Positions 1 to 12,300 of a stretch of 64,000 bases of DNA are shown here, in pieces. Both the position numbers and the translations under genes were made by a program. The first letter of the stretch is position 1. Each line of letters begins with the position of its first letter. Under the pieces are notes generated by a model, which was not told the DNA's origin, searched no databases, and was given only the letters and a program-made list of their open reading frames with translations. Source of the stretch: Lytechinus variegatus (taxonomy: Eukaryota; Echinodermata; Echinoidea; Temnopleuroida; Toxopneustidae); NCBI RefSeq assembly GCF_018143015.1, contig NC_054743.1, positions 34,311,934 to 34,375,933 of the forward strand. Direction: 5' to 3'.

Positions 1-168
1 TTCACTTCTGTTTGGTTCAAACAGATCGGGTTTTGGGCGATATCGTCTGAATACATATGAGCCCCACATATGCGTGTGTGTGTTGATACACTTGGTTTCT
101 GACTTTCTTTCGTAGCTATTTTAATTGAGCCAAAAAGAAATTGATGAATTATTTATGATAACAGTTTT

Positions 169-1188
169 AGCTTTCTTCCTATCTTTCTTTCCTTCTTTCT
201 TTTCAATCTTTCTTTGTTTTTTTCCCTCTCTTCTTTCTGTTTTTTGTTACTGTCTTTCTTTTTTATTTTCCCTTTTTTCTTTATTCGTTCTTTCATTCTT
301 TCTATCCTTTTAAAAAATATTTTTCTCTATTTCTTTTTCTTTCTGTCTTTTTTACTTTCTTTCTTTCTTCCTTCCTTCCTTCCTTTCTTTTTGATATTTT
401 TCTTTCTTTGATTCTTTAGTCCATCCATCGTATATTCATCTCTTCTCTTCTTCCTTCCTTTTACCCATTTCTTTCCTTCATTCTTCGTTACTTTCTTTGT
501 TTATTTCTTCCTTCCATCCATCATTTATTTACCTTTTTTGTATTACTTCCTTTCTTTGTCTCTCAGTCTTTCTTTTTTTTTCTTCCTTTCATCTATTCTT
601 TTACCTTTTCTTTTTTTATATTGCTTGCTTTCCTTCCTTCCCTTTATTTCTATCTATCATTTTACCTTTTCTTTATTTCTTCCTTAATTCCTTCTTTCAA
701 TCTTTCCTTCCTCTCTTTCTTTCTTTCTTTTGTCCTTCTTTCCATCTCTCCTTTAACCCTTTCTTTTTTATTGCTTCTTCTTTCTTTCCTTTAGGGCCTA
801 CTACTTTCTGGATTTCTTTCTTTCTGAATTGCTTGCTTCATTTCTTTCCTTCATTTCTTTTTTTTTCTTTCTTTTCTTATTTTTGTTCCTTCTTCATTCC
901 TTTCCTTCTTTAGTTCTTTTTTTCCTCACATCTATCCTTTCTTTACCTTTTCTTTTTTCTTCCTTCCTTTTTTATTCTTTCTTTCCTTCCTTGCTTCTTT
1001 CCTTCCTTTCTCTTATTTTTTTCTTTTCCTTCCTTCCTTTCTCTTATTCTTTCTTTTCCTTCCTTCCTTTCTCTTATTCTTTCTTTTCCTTCCTTCCTTT
1101 CTCTTATTCTTTCTTTTCCTTCCTTCCTTTCTTTCTTTCCTTCCTTCGTTTCTGTCTTGCTTTCTTTTTGTCCTTCATTCCTTCATTT
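169..1188. repeat. Polypyrimidine (CTTT/TTCC)n tract, about 1 kb
   Basis: Almost every base on the + strand is C or T for about 1 kb, dominated by CTTT and TTCC units. From about 1010 to 1130 it resolves into a 30 bp minisatellite (TTCC TTCC TTTC TCTT ATTC and so on) in four near-identical tandem copies. Such a homopurine-homopyrimidine tract can form triplex DNA; that is general knowledge, not something shown here. The long Phe/Ser-rich reading frames in it follow from the composition. Confidence 0.95.
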
Positions 1189-1940
1189 TATTTGGGGGGG
1201 GGGGTAACGAAAGGCTAGAAAAATAAACTTGTGCCTTTTTTTAATGTTTTCTTTATTTTTTGGGACCAGTAGATTTTAGGTTTGGACCAGTAAAAATTTG
1301 AAAAACTGGGTATCTACTGGTCCGACATGAAAAGGTTGGACCAGCAGAAAAAATGGGTTAGTTTGGAGCCCTGCCTTATGAATGAGACTAACTTAGGCGA
1401 AACAATCTCCTGCGACTGCGAGATCACGACGCGGAGCACGGGAAATTTCTGCGAGGCACCCAAGGCCAAGGTCTCGGGCCCCGTCGCGGTCTCCGCCCCC
1501 ACATCATTCACATGCACACCGCCCATACAAAAAGGATTAGCCTACTTAGATCAACGTGTTATCTCTCCGTTATTTTCCCATTAACCATACTTACTAAGTA
1601 GAATGCAGTATACAATTTCAGAGAATATTTCACCGATGCCTTTCCTACAGATAAAGTAGCTGCTACGCAACTAGGGGTCCAACAATGACCAAGTTCATAA
1701 CAGGTCGCAATCTCCCAGAGTTTGCTGGGGGCTGCCATCTTGACAAAAATGATAACATTTAAGAAATGAAACACGAGAGGGCGTGTAACTACTGACTTCG
1801 ACGTGCCAGTTGCAGCTGCAGCAGCTGCAGAAAGAATATCTCCAAGCGCGACTCAAAAAAAAAATAATTAAACGAAATAAAATCAGGAGGAACATTAATT
1901 CTTAATCATCAAATGAGTGGATGTTCAGTATAAGGTGGAA
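1189..1940. other. No gene recognised; G-run and GC-rich block
   Basis: A G homopolymer lies at about 1194-1204. A distinctly GC- and CpG-richer block at about 1365-1515 stands out from AT-rich flanks and is open in one frame on each strand, but shows no family motif and no clear splice sites. I cannot assign it; an old repeat is as likely as an exon. Confidence 0.5.
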
Positions 1941-2235
1941 CGTTGTGGCCCGGTGGATTAGTCTCCGGACTTTGAAACAGAGGGTCGTGGATTCAAATCC
2001 CACCCATAATGGCATAGTTTCCTTCAGCAAGAAATTGATCCACATTGTGCTGCACTCAACCCAGGTGAGGTGAATGGGTACCTAGCAGGAATTTATTCCT
2101 TGAATTGCCGAGCGCTGGAAGCTAGCTGCTTGAGCTACAGCCATGGTAATAATATCTAAGTCCTTTGGAATCGCATAGAGACGTTATTCATAATGTGTTA
2201 TGCGCTATAACTGACTATTAATGTTGCTATAATCT
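1941..2235 (+). mobile_element. tRNA-derived SINE (copy 1)
   Basis: The head resembles a tRNA: an A-box-like TGGCCCGGTGGATTAG at 1946-1961 and a B-box-like GGATTCAAATCC at 1989-2000. The body contains CCCAGGTG and AATGGGTACC, shared with the SINE at 48865-49199. The 3' end carries a hairpin, CGCATA at 2172-2177 pairing with TATGCG at 2199-2204, with a loop starting GAGAC. The same hairpin occurs in the LINE ends at 8254-8537 and 63702-63998. No clear target-site duplication was found, so the copy is probably old. Confidence 0.8.
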
Positions 2236-2433
2236 TGAGTAAATTCGAAACAAATTTTCGTGCGTTTGGGCCCAGTTTCCCTCAAAATAGTTCATTTACT
2301 CGATGCTTGTTCTATTTCATTCAGATTCATTTGATTCAACCTTTTTTTTTTAAAGGAGGACCGAATCCTAATCATTTCTAATTCCTCAATCATATGTCAA
2401 GATTTTATTTGTTTAATTAAGCCTATAAAACAA

Positions 2434-2668
2434 CACTGTAAAAACTGTTAAAACTGACACCAATTGGTGTTAATAGAGGACCACACCCTGAGGTTGTTAT
2501 AATAACACCTTAGAGATTGAACATAACACCAAAGAGTGTAAATGTAACAACCATAGGTGTTGTAATAACACCTATAGGTGTAAAACTAACACCACCAATT
2601 TAACACCGGTGTGAAATAATTGGTGTGGTCCTCTATGTACACCGGTTAACACCACAGTTTTTGCTGTG
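2434..2668 (+). mobile_element. MITE, GGTGTTA-repeat family, copy 1
   Basis: Ends are imperfect inverted repeats, CACTGTAAAAACTG on the left against CAGTTTTTGCTGTG on the right. The 235 bp interior is filled with GGTGTTA/TAACACC units in both orientations. Subterminal blocks TAGAGGACCACACC and GGTGTGGTCCTCTA are also inverted copies of each other. The copy at 5255-5494 is similar throughout and in the same orientation. There is no coding capacity, so it would be a nonautonomous DNA element. Confidence 0.85.
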
Positions 2669-2766
2669 AAGGAATGAAGCCGGGAATGAAGCAATAAATG
2701 AAAACATGTCAATTAAATCCGATATTGTTATATCAGTCTTCACAATCCACAATCAACAGATGACCT

Positions 2767-2923
2767 GGGGCCCGTTTCATAAAGGACTTGCAACTCAGTA
2801 CATTGCCATTATGGCAACTACCATGGAAACCTTGATTCTGATTGGCTGCTGAGCCATGTTACCATGGTAGTTGTCATTATGGCAAAGTTACAACAGTTGC
2901 AAGTCCTTTATGAAACGGGCCCC
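2767..2923. mobile_element. Foldback element, GGGGCCCGTTTCATAAA type 1
   Basis: The 157 bp element is a near-palindrome. It begins GGGGCCCGTTTCATAAAGG and ends with the reverse complement. Arms include GCAACTACCATGG and CCATGGTAGTTG, and the loop holds a GATTGGCTGCTGAG core. Related copies lie at 7394-7528, 9161-9302, 14247-14388 and 43866-43937. Confidence 0.9.
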
Positions 2924-4256
2924 TGAAGGCACCCCCCCCCCCCACCAACCACCAAGTCAATCCCAATTATGAATTGAATTTCACAAATTAGACAAGAAAA
3001 ATTGGATATACATCATTTCAAATTTTATCGAATTGGATATTTAATATGAAATGAGAAATTTATTGCATTTTTTTTAAGTCTACTTTTTTTAGCTTTAGAT
3101 TTAAAATTCACACGATTTGCAGCTAGGGAAAGAAATATATTTACAAAATATAAAGTTTAATAATCCCTCATCCGTAATAATGCCCTCAATGGCTCTGAAT
3201 TGGTAGCTGAGGCGTACTTATCAAATACCACAAATGGCCATATTAAATTACATAATATTTTATTCCACATGTAGCCTGGGAAATATATCGGGGAAAAACC
3301 CAAATATCACAAATTACTAGGCCTAATTTTTTTTACAACTAGATTCATATATGCGTGTAACTGTTTTGAGAATTTAGACAAAACTTATTAAAATTTCATA
3401 ATTAGTGCCTGTGTTAACATCCGACATGTCCGATTTTGATGGAAATATCGGTGTAATGCTCGTTTGATTTACTCTATTTTAACTAAATCAACTTTTTAGG
3501 AGCGAACGGGACCTTTAAAACTCACTTTAAATGGGCAGAAGACCCGGAGCAACTTCAGAATCGTGATGGTGAGCTATGATGAAGGCAGCCCCTGAGTACG
3601 CCTATGCATCACGATAGCCCTGAGCTATATCGTGCTCATCCAGTCGATCTACTCCGAGATCCACAGCACTGGGAGTGATTTATATCGATAGAAGGAAGAA
3701 TAATGTTCAAGAAAAGAGAAATACTTGTGATGAGAGATGGGATGTAGAAGGATTCGAGATTGGATACATAAGGAATTCTCTTCAGTAAGGGTACAGCCAC
3801 ACTGAATATACCGAACCCAGATCGATCAAAAGTATTCTGTTATTTTCAATGACAAGCCGTCGGTCGGTTAGGAGTAATTTTTGATTGGGTGTGACCGGCC
3901 ATTGCATGGGGCATCCGTGTTCTTTTTCTTCGCTATGATATCCATAAATTTTGGTCCTGTTTGGTTGCACACGACATGGCTACTGTTATGACGGTTTAAC
4001 CTAACTTGTATTTTTGTTTAATATTCTGATTTCTGGAAGCATTTATAAAATATAATTTATCAGTAGAAATTCGCTTGTTCATATCAGAGTGTGCCCTTTG
4101 TACATTTATCGAAAGCCTCGCGACCCCGCTCGCGACGCAATTTTATTTTGTAATATTGTAATATTTTTATATTGGCTTAAAATATATTCGTTTAGATTTC
4201 TTGATTTCACTAATTACTTTTGTCCCATTATTAGGCTTACTCGTGCGACTCGTCAT
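2924..4256. other. No feature recognised
   Basis: AT-rich DNA with a C homopolymer near 2931. I see no open frame with family motifs, no tRNA-like boxes and no clear inverted repeat. Confidence 0.5.
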
Positions 4257-4625
4257 CACTATCTTCATCATCATCATCATCATCGACATCATCATCATAA
4301 TCATTATCTTCTTCTTCATCATCATCATCTTCTTCTTCCTCTTCATGTTCATCATCATCGTCATCATCATCATCATCATCATCTTCTTCTTCTACTTCTA
4401 CTTCTTCTTCATCTTCATCTTCATCATCATCATCATCATCTTCTTCTTCTACTTCTAAATCTTCTTCTTCATCTTCATCATCATCATCATCATCTTCTTC
4501 TACTTCTTCTTCATCTTCATCATCATCATCATCATCTTCTTCTTCTACTTCTACTTCTTCTTCTTCATCTTCATCATCATCATCACCATCACATTAAGCA
4601 TCATCATCACCACTACCATCATCAC
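4257..4625. repeat. (ATC)n/(TTC)n trinucleotide array
   Basis: About 370 bp of ATC and TTC triplets, with recurring blocks of TTCTTCTTCTAC separated by TCATCATCATC runs. Because unit length is three, all frames on both strands stay open and give poly-His, poly-Leu, poly-Ile or poly-Met strings that should not be taken as proteins. Confidence 0.95.
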
Positions 4626-5254
4626 TAGGCCTTTATTATTATCGCCATTATGCCCCCCCCCCCCACCTCTCCCTCCCTCTCTTTCCCTCTTTCTCCCTCT
4701 CCCATCCCCATGATCTCCATATCCTCCGATTTTCTTTCCATTTCTGTCAATTCAATCTACTTCGACCCCCCCCCCCATCTTTCCTTCACCAGTCTTGCCC
4801 TTTTTACATCATCGCATCACCACATTTTTCTTCATTTTAACCTTTTGTGTGTCATTTTTGAATTACATATTCACAAATCTTCCATTTATTTCATCAGTTG
4901 GGCAAGATTATTTCTTTATCATGTTTTTAATCTCTGCTCCAATTATGCAAGTATCGTCTCGTATTAAAGCGCAAAGTAAATCAAGTAACGGAGATCCATT
5001 ATGTACCTATCCATGCCTCTAATAATCGTCCATGAAAATTACCCAAAGGTCACAGACAGATTTTGGAGTGTTCTGTTTTGAAGACGACTGGCGTAGCACG
5101 TTGTCCCCTCCGCGCATGGGCAAGGAGACGCGTGCCCCTCCTCGAATATTAAAGTAAGAGATGAAAATGAAAAAGTGGGGGTAACCTGCGTGGGAAAAAC
5201 AAGAAGAAAACACAGCCCTTTAACATGTTTAAAGAAATAATGTATTACTACAAA
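4626..5254. other. No feature recognised; two C runs
   Basis: C homopolymers at about 4651 and 4767 are separated by pyrimidine-rich DNA, followed by unremarkable AT-rich sequence. No gene is supported. Confidence 0.5.
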
Positions 5255-5494
5255 CACTGTAAAAAACTGCGGTGTTAAAACTGACACCAATTTGTGTTAA
5301 TAGAGGACCACACCCTGAGGTGTTAAAATAACACCCTAGAGATTGAACATAACACCAAAGAGTGTAAATGTAACAACAAAAGGTGTTGTAATAACACCTA
5401 TAGGCGTAAAACTAACACCACCAATTTAACACCGGTTTAAAATAACTAGCGTGGTCCTCTATGTACACCTGTTAACACCACAGTTTTTGCTGTG
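5255..5494 (+). mobile_element. MITE, GGTGTTA-repeat family, copy 2
   Basis: Second copy of the element at 2434-2668, aligned over its full length, with left end CACTGTAAAAAACTGCGGTG and right end CACCACAGTTTTTGCTGTG. It keeps the subterminal inverted blocks and the internal TAACACC units. The left end retains the GGTGTTAA that copy 1 has partly lost, so the two diverged independently. Confidence 0.85.
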
Positions 5495-6284
5495 AATTCT
5501 GGTAAGTTTTAAGCAAGTAATCATAATGAACATCATATTGGTACAATTTCATTCTTTACCAATAGTTTGGTCAGATATAATTTCACCAAAATGATCAAAG
5601 ATTTGCTTATCTTTGACTACTGATCCCTTTTAAGAATTGTATTTTGAGATTTAGTTCATATTCATCACGGTCTTAATAAAATTAATAAAGTACCACAACG
5701 GCTCTTTAAATTATTTGGGTATATAGGTCCTGTTACCATGGTTATGTATTTCACTCTAATGACCACTCATTTTAATAAGTCTTGCTTTTCCGGGATTTCA
5801 AAATGATCTATTATTTCTGAAAAAAATCTTTGAATTTTATATCAGGGTATATAATGAATAGAGAGTTAATACATTTGTAAAAAAAAAATTAACGGACGAC
5901 TTTCTGTTTTATTTGTTGGAGCCTGAGAACCCTACCCCTCTTCCAATGCAGCTGCACCCCTCAACTCCCGTCTCCACCCCCCCCCCCCACCCATCTTCAC
6001 TCCCCACTCCACCGATCCCTGGAATACCGTTTCCTTTCTCGCGTTCCTCTCGATGAAGACAGTGTGCCTGGATTATCCGGGGCTTGGGGTGAACATCTCC
6101 ACAAATCGAGAGCTCATTTCCTGTCTTAAAATAGAATAAAAGAAGATGGAGATGAAGTAGAGAGACGGATGGGGGTGAAAGTAAACGATAAACATGACCC
6201 TCAAGTCTTCCCTGCAGTCTCTTCGCATACAAGAACATGCACATTCAACAGTCGAGATCATGACATGGGTTAAAATTACTCTTT
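5495..6284. other. No feature recognised
   Basis: AT-rich DNA, then a C run near 5978 in CCCC-rich sequence. No coding or RNA feature is supported. Confidence 0.5.
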
Positions 6285-6627
6285 GATAATTCGGACTTTT
6301 CGCATTTACAGCGGAGACACTTTCTACAACTCACCACTCCTTTGAAAATGCACGTCAAATCACATTGGAGAGCGAAGAGGCTTTTGTCAAAAGTTGGTGG
6401 ACTGGGACAGCATCGGAATCTCTTGACTCTGGACAACGGCACGATATTTGCAATTGTTCGTCTGGTGCAAATCTTGATGATGATCTGCTGTCCTAGTCTA
6501 CCAACTTTCTACAAAAGCCTCTCAGCTCTCTATTGAGATTTTAATTTCATTTTCAAAGGAATCGATGCGTTGTAGAGTGTTTCCGTAGTAAATGCGAAAA
6601 CTCTCAATTATCTCGCCATTGGATTAT
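6285..6627. mobile_element. Foldback element with arms of about 150 bp
   Basis: The left arm reads GATAATTCGGACTTTTCGCA and continues through TTTGAAAATG, GAGAGC, GAGGCTTTTGT and AAAGTTGGT. The right arm is its diverged reverse complement. The short centre contains GTCTGGTGCAAATCTTGAT. No transposase is present. I did not find another copy in this window. Confidence 0.75.
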
Positions 6628-7393
6628 CATTATACATGTTAAATGGATAAAAACTGAAATAACGAGGTGGGTTCTCTTTAAATATAATTTTATCTTATTT
6701 TATATTACAGCAATAACCTATGCCCGTGATTCTCGCAGGCACCTGACCACAGAGAATTATGTGGGAGTGCTGAGCATTGTCAGAGCGCCCCCAGTAACAA
6801 CAGAATGATAATCCTCCATGGCCCGGTCCCTTGATTCTGGTTATTTTTCATTTTAACTTTTTGTGTACAACAAATACAAACAGTTCCAACATTAATGAAG
6901 TTTCAGTCGCCATAAGGTTACCAAGAAACACATCCAAACGAACAACATGAAAACGAGATTCAGTTGGGCCGCGCTTTTATAGATTTCACTTTTCAAAATA
7001 ACTTTCAGCTACTGTCATGACTGTCTGAAGATATCCCAGCCTTTTTATTGTCTTTTATGGCACAAGCTGTTCAAGTTCAACTCAAAACTAAACGCTAAAG
7101 GCAGGCCTATGCATTTTCAAACACAATCACTGTTAATGAAAAAGGTTTTGAAAAGTAGAGTATCTACGTGTGCAGAAGTTTAAAATATTTTTGCATCTTT
7201 TTTTCTGTAATTTCCAATAAAACATATCTTTCGTGCATTCGTGCACCGTGCTTTTGAACTTGTGCCTTCTCGATGCGACCCAAATGAATACACCCAAAAA
7301 TATCTAGGTTACCCTCCGGCTCTCCCTCCCTCGCGTCTATTGTCGGCTTTATGGAATGAAAAATAACCCAGAACCCTAATAAAATACATCCAG
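6628..7393. other. No feature recognised
   Basis: Mixed AT-rich DNA with no recognisable coding motif, tRNA box or repeat end. Confidence 0.45.
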
Positions 7394-7528
7394 AGACCCA
7401 CTTCATAAAGGGCTACAACCATTGTAACTTTAGCTTTATGGCAACTACCATGGCAACACGGCTCAGCAGCCAATCAAAATCAAGGTCTCCAAATTGGTAA
7501 TAGTTGTAAGTGTTTATGAAACGGGCTC
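7394..7528. mobile_element. Foldback element, GGGCCCGTTTCATAAA type 1, degenerate
   Basis: Left end ACCCACTTCATAAAG and right end TTTATGAAACGGGCTC match the type 1 foldback termini with substitutions. The interior shares TATGGCAACTACCATGG and the CAGCAGCCAATCA core with the copy at 2767-2923. It is more diverged, hence probably older. Confidence 0.8.
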
Positions 7529-8253
7529 TAAAAACTATTTATGCCTGGTCTATATAGTGCCGATAATACCCTTAAAATAGGACGAAAAGAATGGGCACTA
7601 AAAAGAAAGGAGGAGCTGTAATCATTTGGTAAAAGATCCCCTGATGTTTGATTGCTCGACAAAAGAAACTGACAGTTGCCATGACGTTTGTTGTGTAATT
7701 TATAGTCGGAGGTTCATATTGGTTAATTGTGGGAGGTTTTGGATATTATATTCTCATGGATGGAGGTGGTCTTGGTTTCGTAGTCACAAATACAATAACG
7801 AGAAGTAGAATAATTAGGTCGGACTGTAATCAGAGAGCTATTGACTTCAGAGAGTTTGGTCCTTTGATATTACTGGGATGAAGTAGTTTTTAAAATACCA
7901 AGTTCGGTTTGACCCGACCGGAATACCAAAATGTATCTTCATTATAAAAAAAAATGGGGATAATATTCTTGTAAGTAGTTTTAGATCATTTTGTCTTTGC
8001 TGCCAACAATGAACATGCTTACAGGAAACTTTAATACATATATCAAAAAAGTAAAGAAAGGATGCGAGCATAACGACTATACTAATTACTATGTTAATGA
8101 AGATGATGAAGATGCTATAAACAGGTAGAACTTCCCAAACTGCCACGCATTACCAAAGTGATGGTCATGGGTTCCTCGTTCTTTCATTATATATTTTTTT
8201 TAATGAAGTGTTAATTTCTGCTCTACCTGCATGTACATTAATTGGTTTTAATT
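7529..8253. other. No feature recognised
   Basis: No gene or repeat boundary was seen. LINE coding sequence may begin before 8254, but the translation breaks up there. Confidence 0.4.
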
Positions 8254-8487
8254 AACCTACCTGATAATATAAGATCAATAACAGATTTCAACAGATTCAA
8301 ATCTATGTTAAAAACATACATTTTTAAGGGCTAATGTATTAGCCCTATGTAAGATAATAATTCTTCCACATGCATAGAGACTATAATTATGCGTATCTAA
8401 GAACTTATTATATTGTAATCATTGTTATCATTATTATTATCATTATCATTATTATTATTGGTATTATTATTAGTATTATTACTATTA

Positions 8488-8537
<50 letters not shown>
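8254..8537 (+). mobile_element. LINE 3' end: RT C-terminus plus (ATT)n tail, copy A
   Basis: Bases 8254-8334 encode NLPDNIRSITDFNRF then KSMLKTYIFKG and a stop. This matches the extreme C-terminus of many CR1/L2-like non-LTR reverse transcriptases (LPxxIR...FKxxLKTHLF). The 3' UTR has a hairpin, GCATA at 8372-8376 with TATGC at 8388-8392 and a loop beginning GAGAC. It ends in a (TCATT/ATT)n tail, here expanded to about 120 bp. The coding frame is lost upstream of 8254, so the copy is heavily 5'-truncated. The clade assignment is inferred. Confidence 0.8.
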
Positions 8538-8597
8538 CAAAATATATGTCTAAATTCCAGTTTCCCCACAAGGTTGACAAGTTAATTAGGATTGTCC

Positions 8598-9101
8598 ATG
8601 AATGAATGAATGAATGAACGAATGAATGAATGAATGAACGAATGAACGAACGAACAAACGAATGAATGAACGAATGAACGAACGAACAAATGAATGAATG
8701 AATGAACGAATGAATGAACGAACGAACGAATGAATGAATGAATAAATGAATGAATGAATGAACGAATGAATGAATGAATGAACGAATGAATGAATGAACG
8801 AATGAACGAACGAATGAAAGAATGAATGAACGAATGAACGAACGAATGGATGAACGAATGAATGAATGAATGAACGAATGAAAGAACGAATGAATAAATA
8901 AATGAATGAATGAATGAATGATGAATGAATGAATGAATGAACGAACGAATGAACGAACGAATGAATGAATGAACGAATGAATGAATGAACGAACGAATGA
9001 AAGAGTGAACGAACGAACGAACGAACGAATGAACGAATGAATGAATGATTGAATGAATGAACGAATGAATGAACGAACGAACGAATGAATGAATGAATGA
9101 A
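8598..9101. repeat. (GAAT/GAAC)n tetranucleotide array, about 500 bp
   Basis: Uninterrupted GAAT and GAAC tetranucleotides with a few GAAA variants. On the minus strand two frames read HSFIRSF-type repeats for 180-217 residues. These follow from four-base units read through three frames and are not evidence of a protein. Confidence 0.95.
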
Positions 9102-9160
9102 GTTTTTCATGTCCCTCTGGAATGCAGTCATGGTTCCTGCATAGCTTATGTATTATAACC

Positions 9161-9302
9161 GGGGCCCCATTCCATTGGATTGTCAACTACCATGACAACA
9201 GTGATAATTCCGCTTTCTGATTGGCTCTTCGAATAAAAGTTGACATTTCCTGAAAGAGTTACCATCATCGTCATGATAGTAACTTTTTATGAAATGGGGC
9301 CC
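9161..9302. mobile_element. Foldback element, GGGGCCC...TTTATGAAATGGGGCCC
   Basis: Begins GGGGCCCCATTCCATTGGA and ends TTTATGAAATGGGGCCC, with an inner inverted pair GTCAACTACCATGACAACA and ATCGTCATGATAGTAAC. The core CTGATTGGCT matches the foldback at 2767-2923. Confidence 0.8.
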
Positions 9303-12300
9303 AGATGATGAGAGTAAATTACACAATACTTTAATAGGCAGCACCATTTTGCATGTATTTCGTCACCTCCAAACGTCGCCCGGCGTGTTTTACATCTACA
9401 TAACATGTAATTCATCTAACTGTTCATGTGTCGTTCGCATTGACTAATTTGATAATTGATTAATTTGCACGGAAGCCGTTGACATGGGCGTTGTTTACGA
9501 TGTTTACACGTTCGTTTCGTCACCTTTCCTGCTTCCATTGGTCGGGGCATCCCAAGAATGCGCCATTTTTGTTCGTCACCCGATGTCGCCGTCACTCGCA
9601 TGCGTCCCATCAGCGAAGAATCGGATCTGATTTATGTGTAACATGTTTAACGTTATACGTCCAACTCCATGTTTTGACTAGAAATGAATAGTGCATTTCA
9701 GTGTACGGGTAGGATGATTCTTTGGTTCTTGATTGGTGGGGAGGGGGTTTATACTCTTGCTGTAAAGAGTTGTATTATTGTGTATTCTAATATCCTTTTC
9801 TCTTCTGCTAGTCTACCATTTTCTATTTTATTTCATTCAATTCTATTCTATTCAATTCCATTCCATTCCTTTTTTTATTTTCTTTTTCACGACATACAAT
9901 GTTTTGTTTTAATTGTATGTTTTATTTATATTGAGTCTTTATTATAATTCTGAATGAGTTTCAAGTGCATTTTAATAACGAATGATGCCATGTTCATCCA
10001 AATAGACCAATAACAGCATTGGTACAACCTTAGAGTATTTGGATAAAGAACATACTTGCATGTTATGCACGCGGAGTCATACTTTATTGCATAAAAGGGT
10101 CTATATAAATGATGAACATCATATTAAATACCAGACTATGGTTGTCATACCATCCGCATCCCCGGACCTCGTGGGGGATATTAACGATCAACATTGGACA
10201 CAAATCAATTTAAACCAGCATATTCTTCCATTGGTTCATCCATCCCTTGGATCCCATCGCCTGTATTAATGGCACGCAAGTGTGATACGGACGTTTCAAA
10301 TATAGATGCACTGATTCGGAATTCAAATCTCGCAAAGATCTTGTCTGCAACTGTAACAAGAGATAAGGGGAGAATGGGTACGAATGCATCTTACGGGAAT
10401 CATGAATATTGCAAAGAAGTGCATATGATATGAATTTAATGTGATTTCAAAGTAAGAATGCGGAGGAGGGGGGGGGGGTAGACAGATGGGCGGGTCGAGA
10501 GGGGCTGGGGTGGGGTGGGGGACAACTGGTTGCATCCAACTAGGAAAGATAACTTTTAAAGTGGTATTTGTATCACATATTACAATTCAATTTCTTACAT
10601 CTATAAAAAAGTGCTGAAAAGGAATTTCATAGCCTATTATTGGCAGACCGTCTTCATTTTAGCACATGTATATATCTTCAGGGGCCCATGAACGGTTTCC
10701 AAATGGGGGGGGGGGGAGTTAGGGGCAAAAAATCACAATCCCGTTGTCATTTTTACGTTTTTGTACACGGTTTTGGAAAGAAAGTGGGGCTGAAGCCCCC
10801 AGCCCACCCCCTCCCCCGCTTCTGATCTTTACTTTATTCCTTTCGAAGGAAAAGTTATTTTTTTTTTGTTCCTTTGGGGAATCTCAATGTTTCATTTCAG
10901 ATACTTATTTTTTTTTTGTTCCAGATGTAGAAATAGGACCTTTACCTTATTTTTTTCATATGAGTATTGCGTGATATGGAAGTATGCGCCCCGTGTGATT
11001 TATGCAAAATATTTCGATCGTGAAATGCGGTTTTATTGGGGAATGGTTATTTCCGTATTTGGGTTAGAATACACTTCTGTTGTTTTTTAGAAAGCAAACA
11101 GGAATGAGTGAACATTTTGGAAATTAGCAGCGATGTTTGGTCCCCCGGCCTGTCTCGTAGGGACCCCTTCCTCCCATTTCACGTGTCATCTTTGATCAGA
11201 GCATTGCTCTAACTATCGTGACGACATGTGAGGCAAGAGAGCCTTATTGAGTTACTGTATGCATGGACCTATGGGACTAAATGAACTTCATGGTTACACC
11301 ATGGTTATAATGTGGCTATGCTATGATATAAATTATTTTTTAAAAATAATGTGTGGACATTTGATTTTTTTCACGAGAATCATTTTTTTTACATTAAAAG
11401 ACATTATAAAATTTGGTTCATATAATACACGCAATTAAAGATTTATTGATGATGTTTATTGAATATTCGATTTTGTCCAATACCATCTTCAATAATCTAA
11501 ACTATTGAGAAGTTTTTACTATTTTCTCGGGATACCCATGTAACTTTTTTAGTGCTGGGGGGGGGGTGGTGGAGAAGATTGGAAGAAAAGCATTAACAGA
11601 GGAAGAGGAAGTTGAAGGGTGTTAGGAGAATAGAAGATGCGCGTGGACTGTGGGGGTAATGAGCCCAACCATATTGAAAAGCGAGCGAGAGTTCTTTAAA
11701 AAAAACTTTTATAATGAAGACCTAATATCGTGATAGATTTTGAAATTATACTCCTATTTAAAAAAAATATTTCACCCTTTTCTTCATCTTCTTTTTTTCA
11801 TCTCCTTTTCTTTTTTTCCCTTCTTTATTCATTCCCCTTTGTCGTCGATTTTTTTTTAACTTATATATCCCTTTTTTTTTGGGGGGGGGTCCTCAGTGCC
11901 CAAGACCCCCCATCTACATGTCTGTCCAGGTGGGCAGAAATATATAGCAGAAGGGGTAAAAAATATTCAGATTATATTTGAACAGAACATGAATGGTCAT
12001 GATGGTGGAAGCTGTATTTTCACCGGTTTATGAAAATGTAATTCAACAGAAACAAGCGACTGAATCACCAATTGACCATACCAGTCATGCCAGTTAAACA
12101 TTCCATTAACATTGCATGGATGCTAATGCCATTACTATGAAAAGAGGGAATCGTTTTCTATAAGCATTAATCCGTCTCAGTACACAACCTAATCTACTTT
12201 TCAAGCGGGATGGAAATATTTGATATTTATCTAAAAACGCCAAACGCAAATATAACACTTCACGCATCCCGAGCTGCGCGACGGTCTGGACCTATGATTC

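Noticed and set aside
125-1218. Phe/Ser/Leu-rich frames resembling membrane proteins
   Set aside because: They arise from the polypyrimidine tract; hydrophobicity follows from TTT/CTT/TCC codons and there are no other protein features.
1989-2000. tRNA-like B-boxes here, near 49145 and near 62792, as possible tRNA genes
   Set aside because: None folds into a full cloverleaf with acceptor and anticodon stems, and each continues into a SINE-like body, so they are SINE heads.
8533-9186. 217- and 181-codon minus-strand frames of HSFIRSF repeats
   Set aside because: These are readings of a GAAT/GAAC tetranucleotide array in which no stop codon arises; they are compositional.
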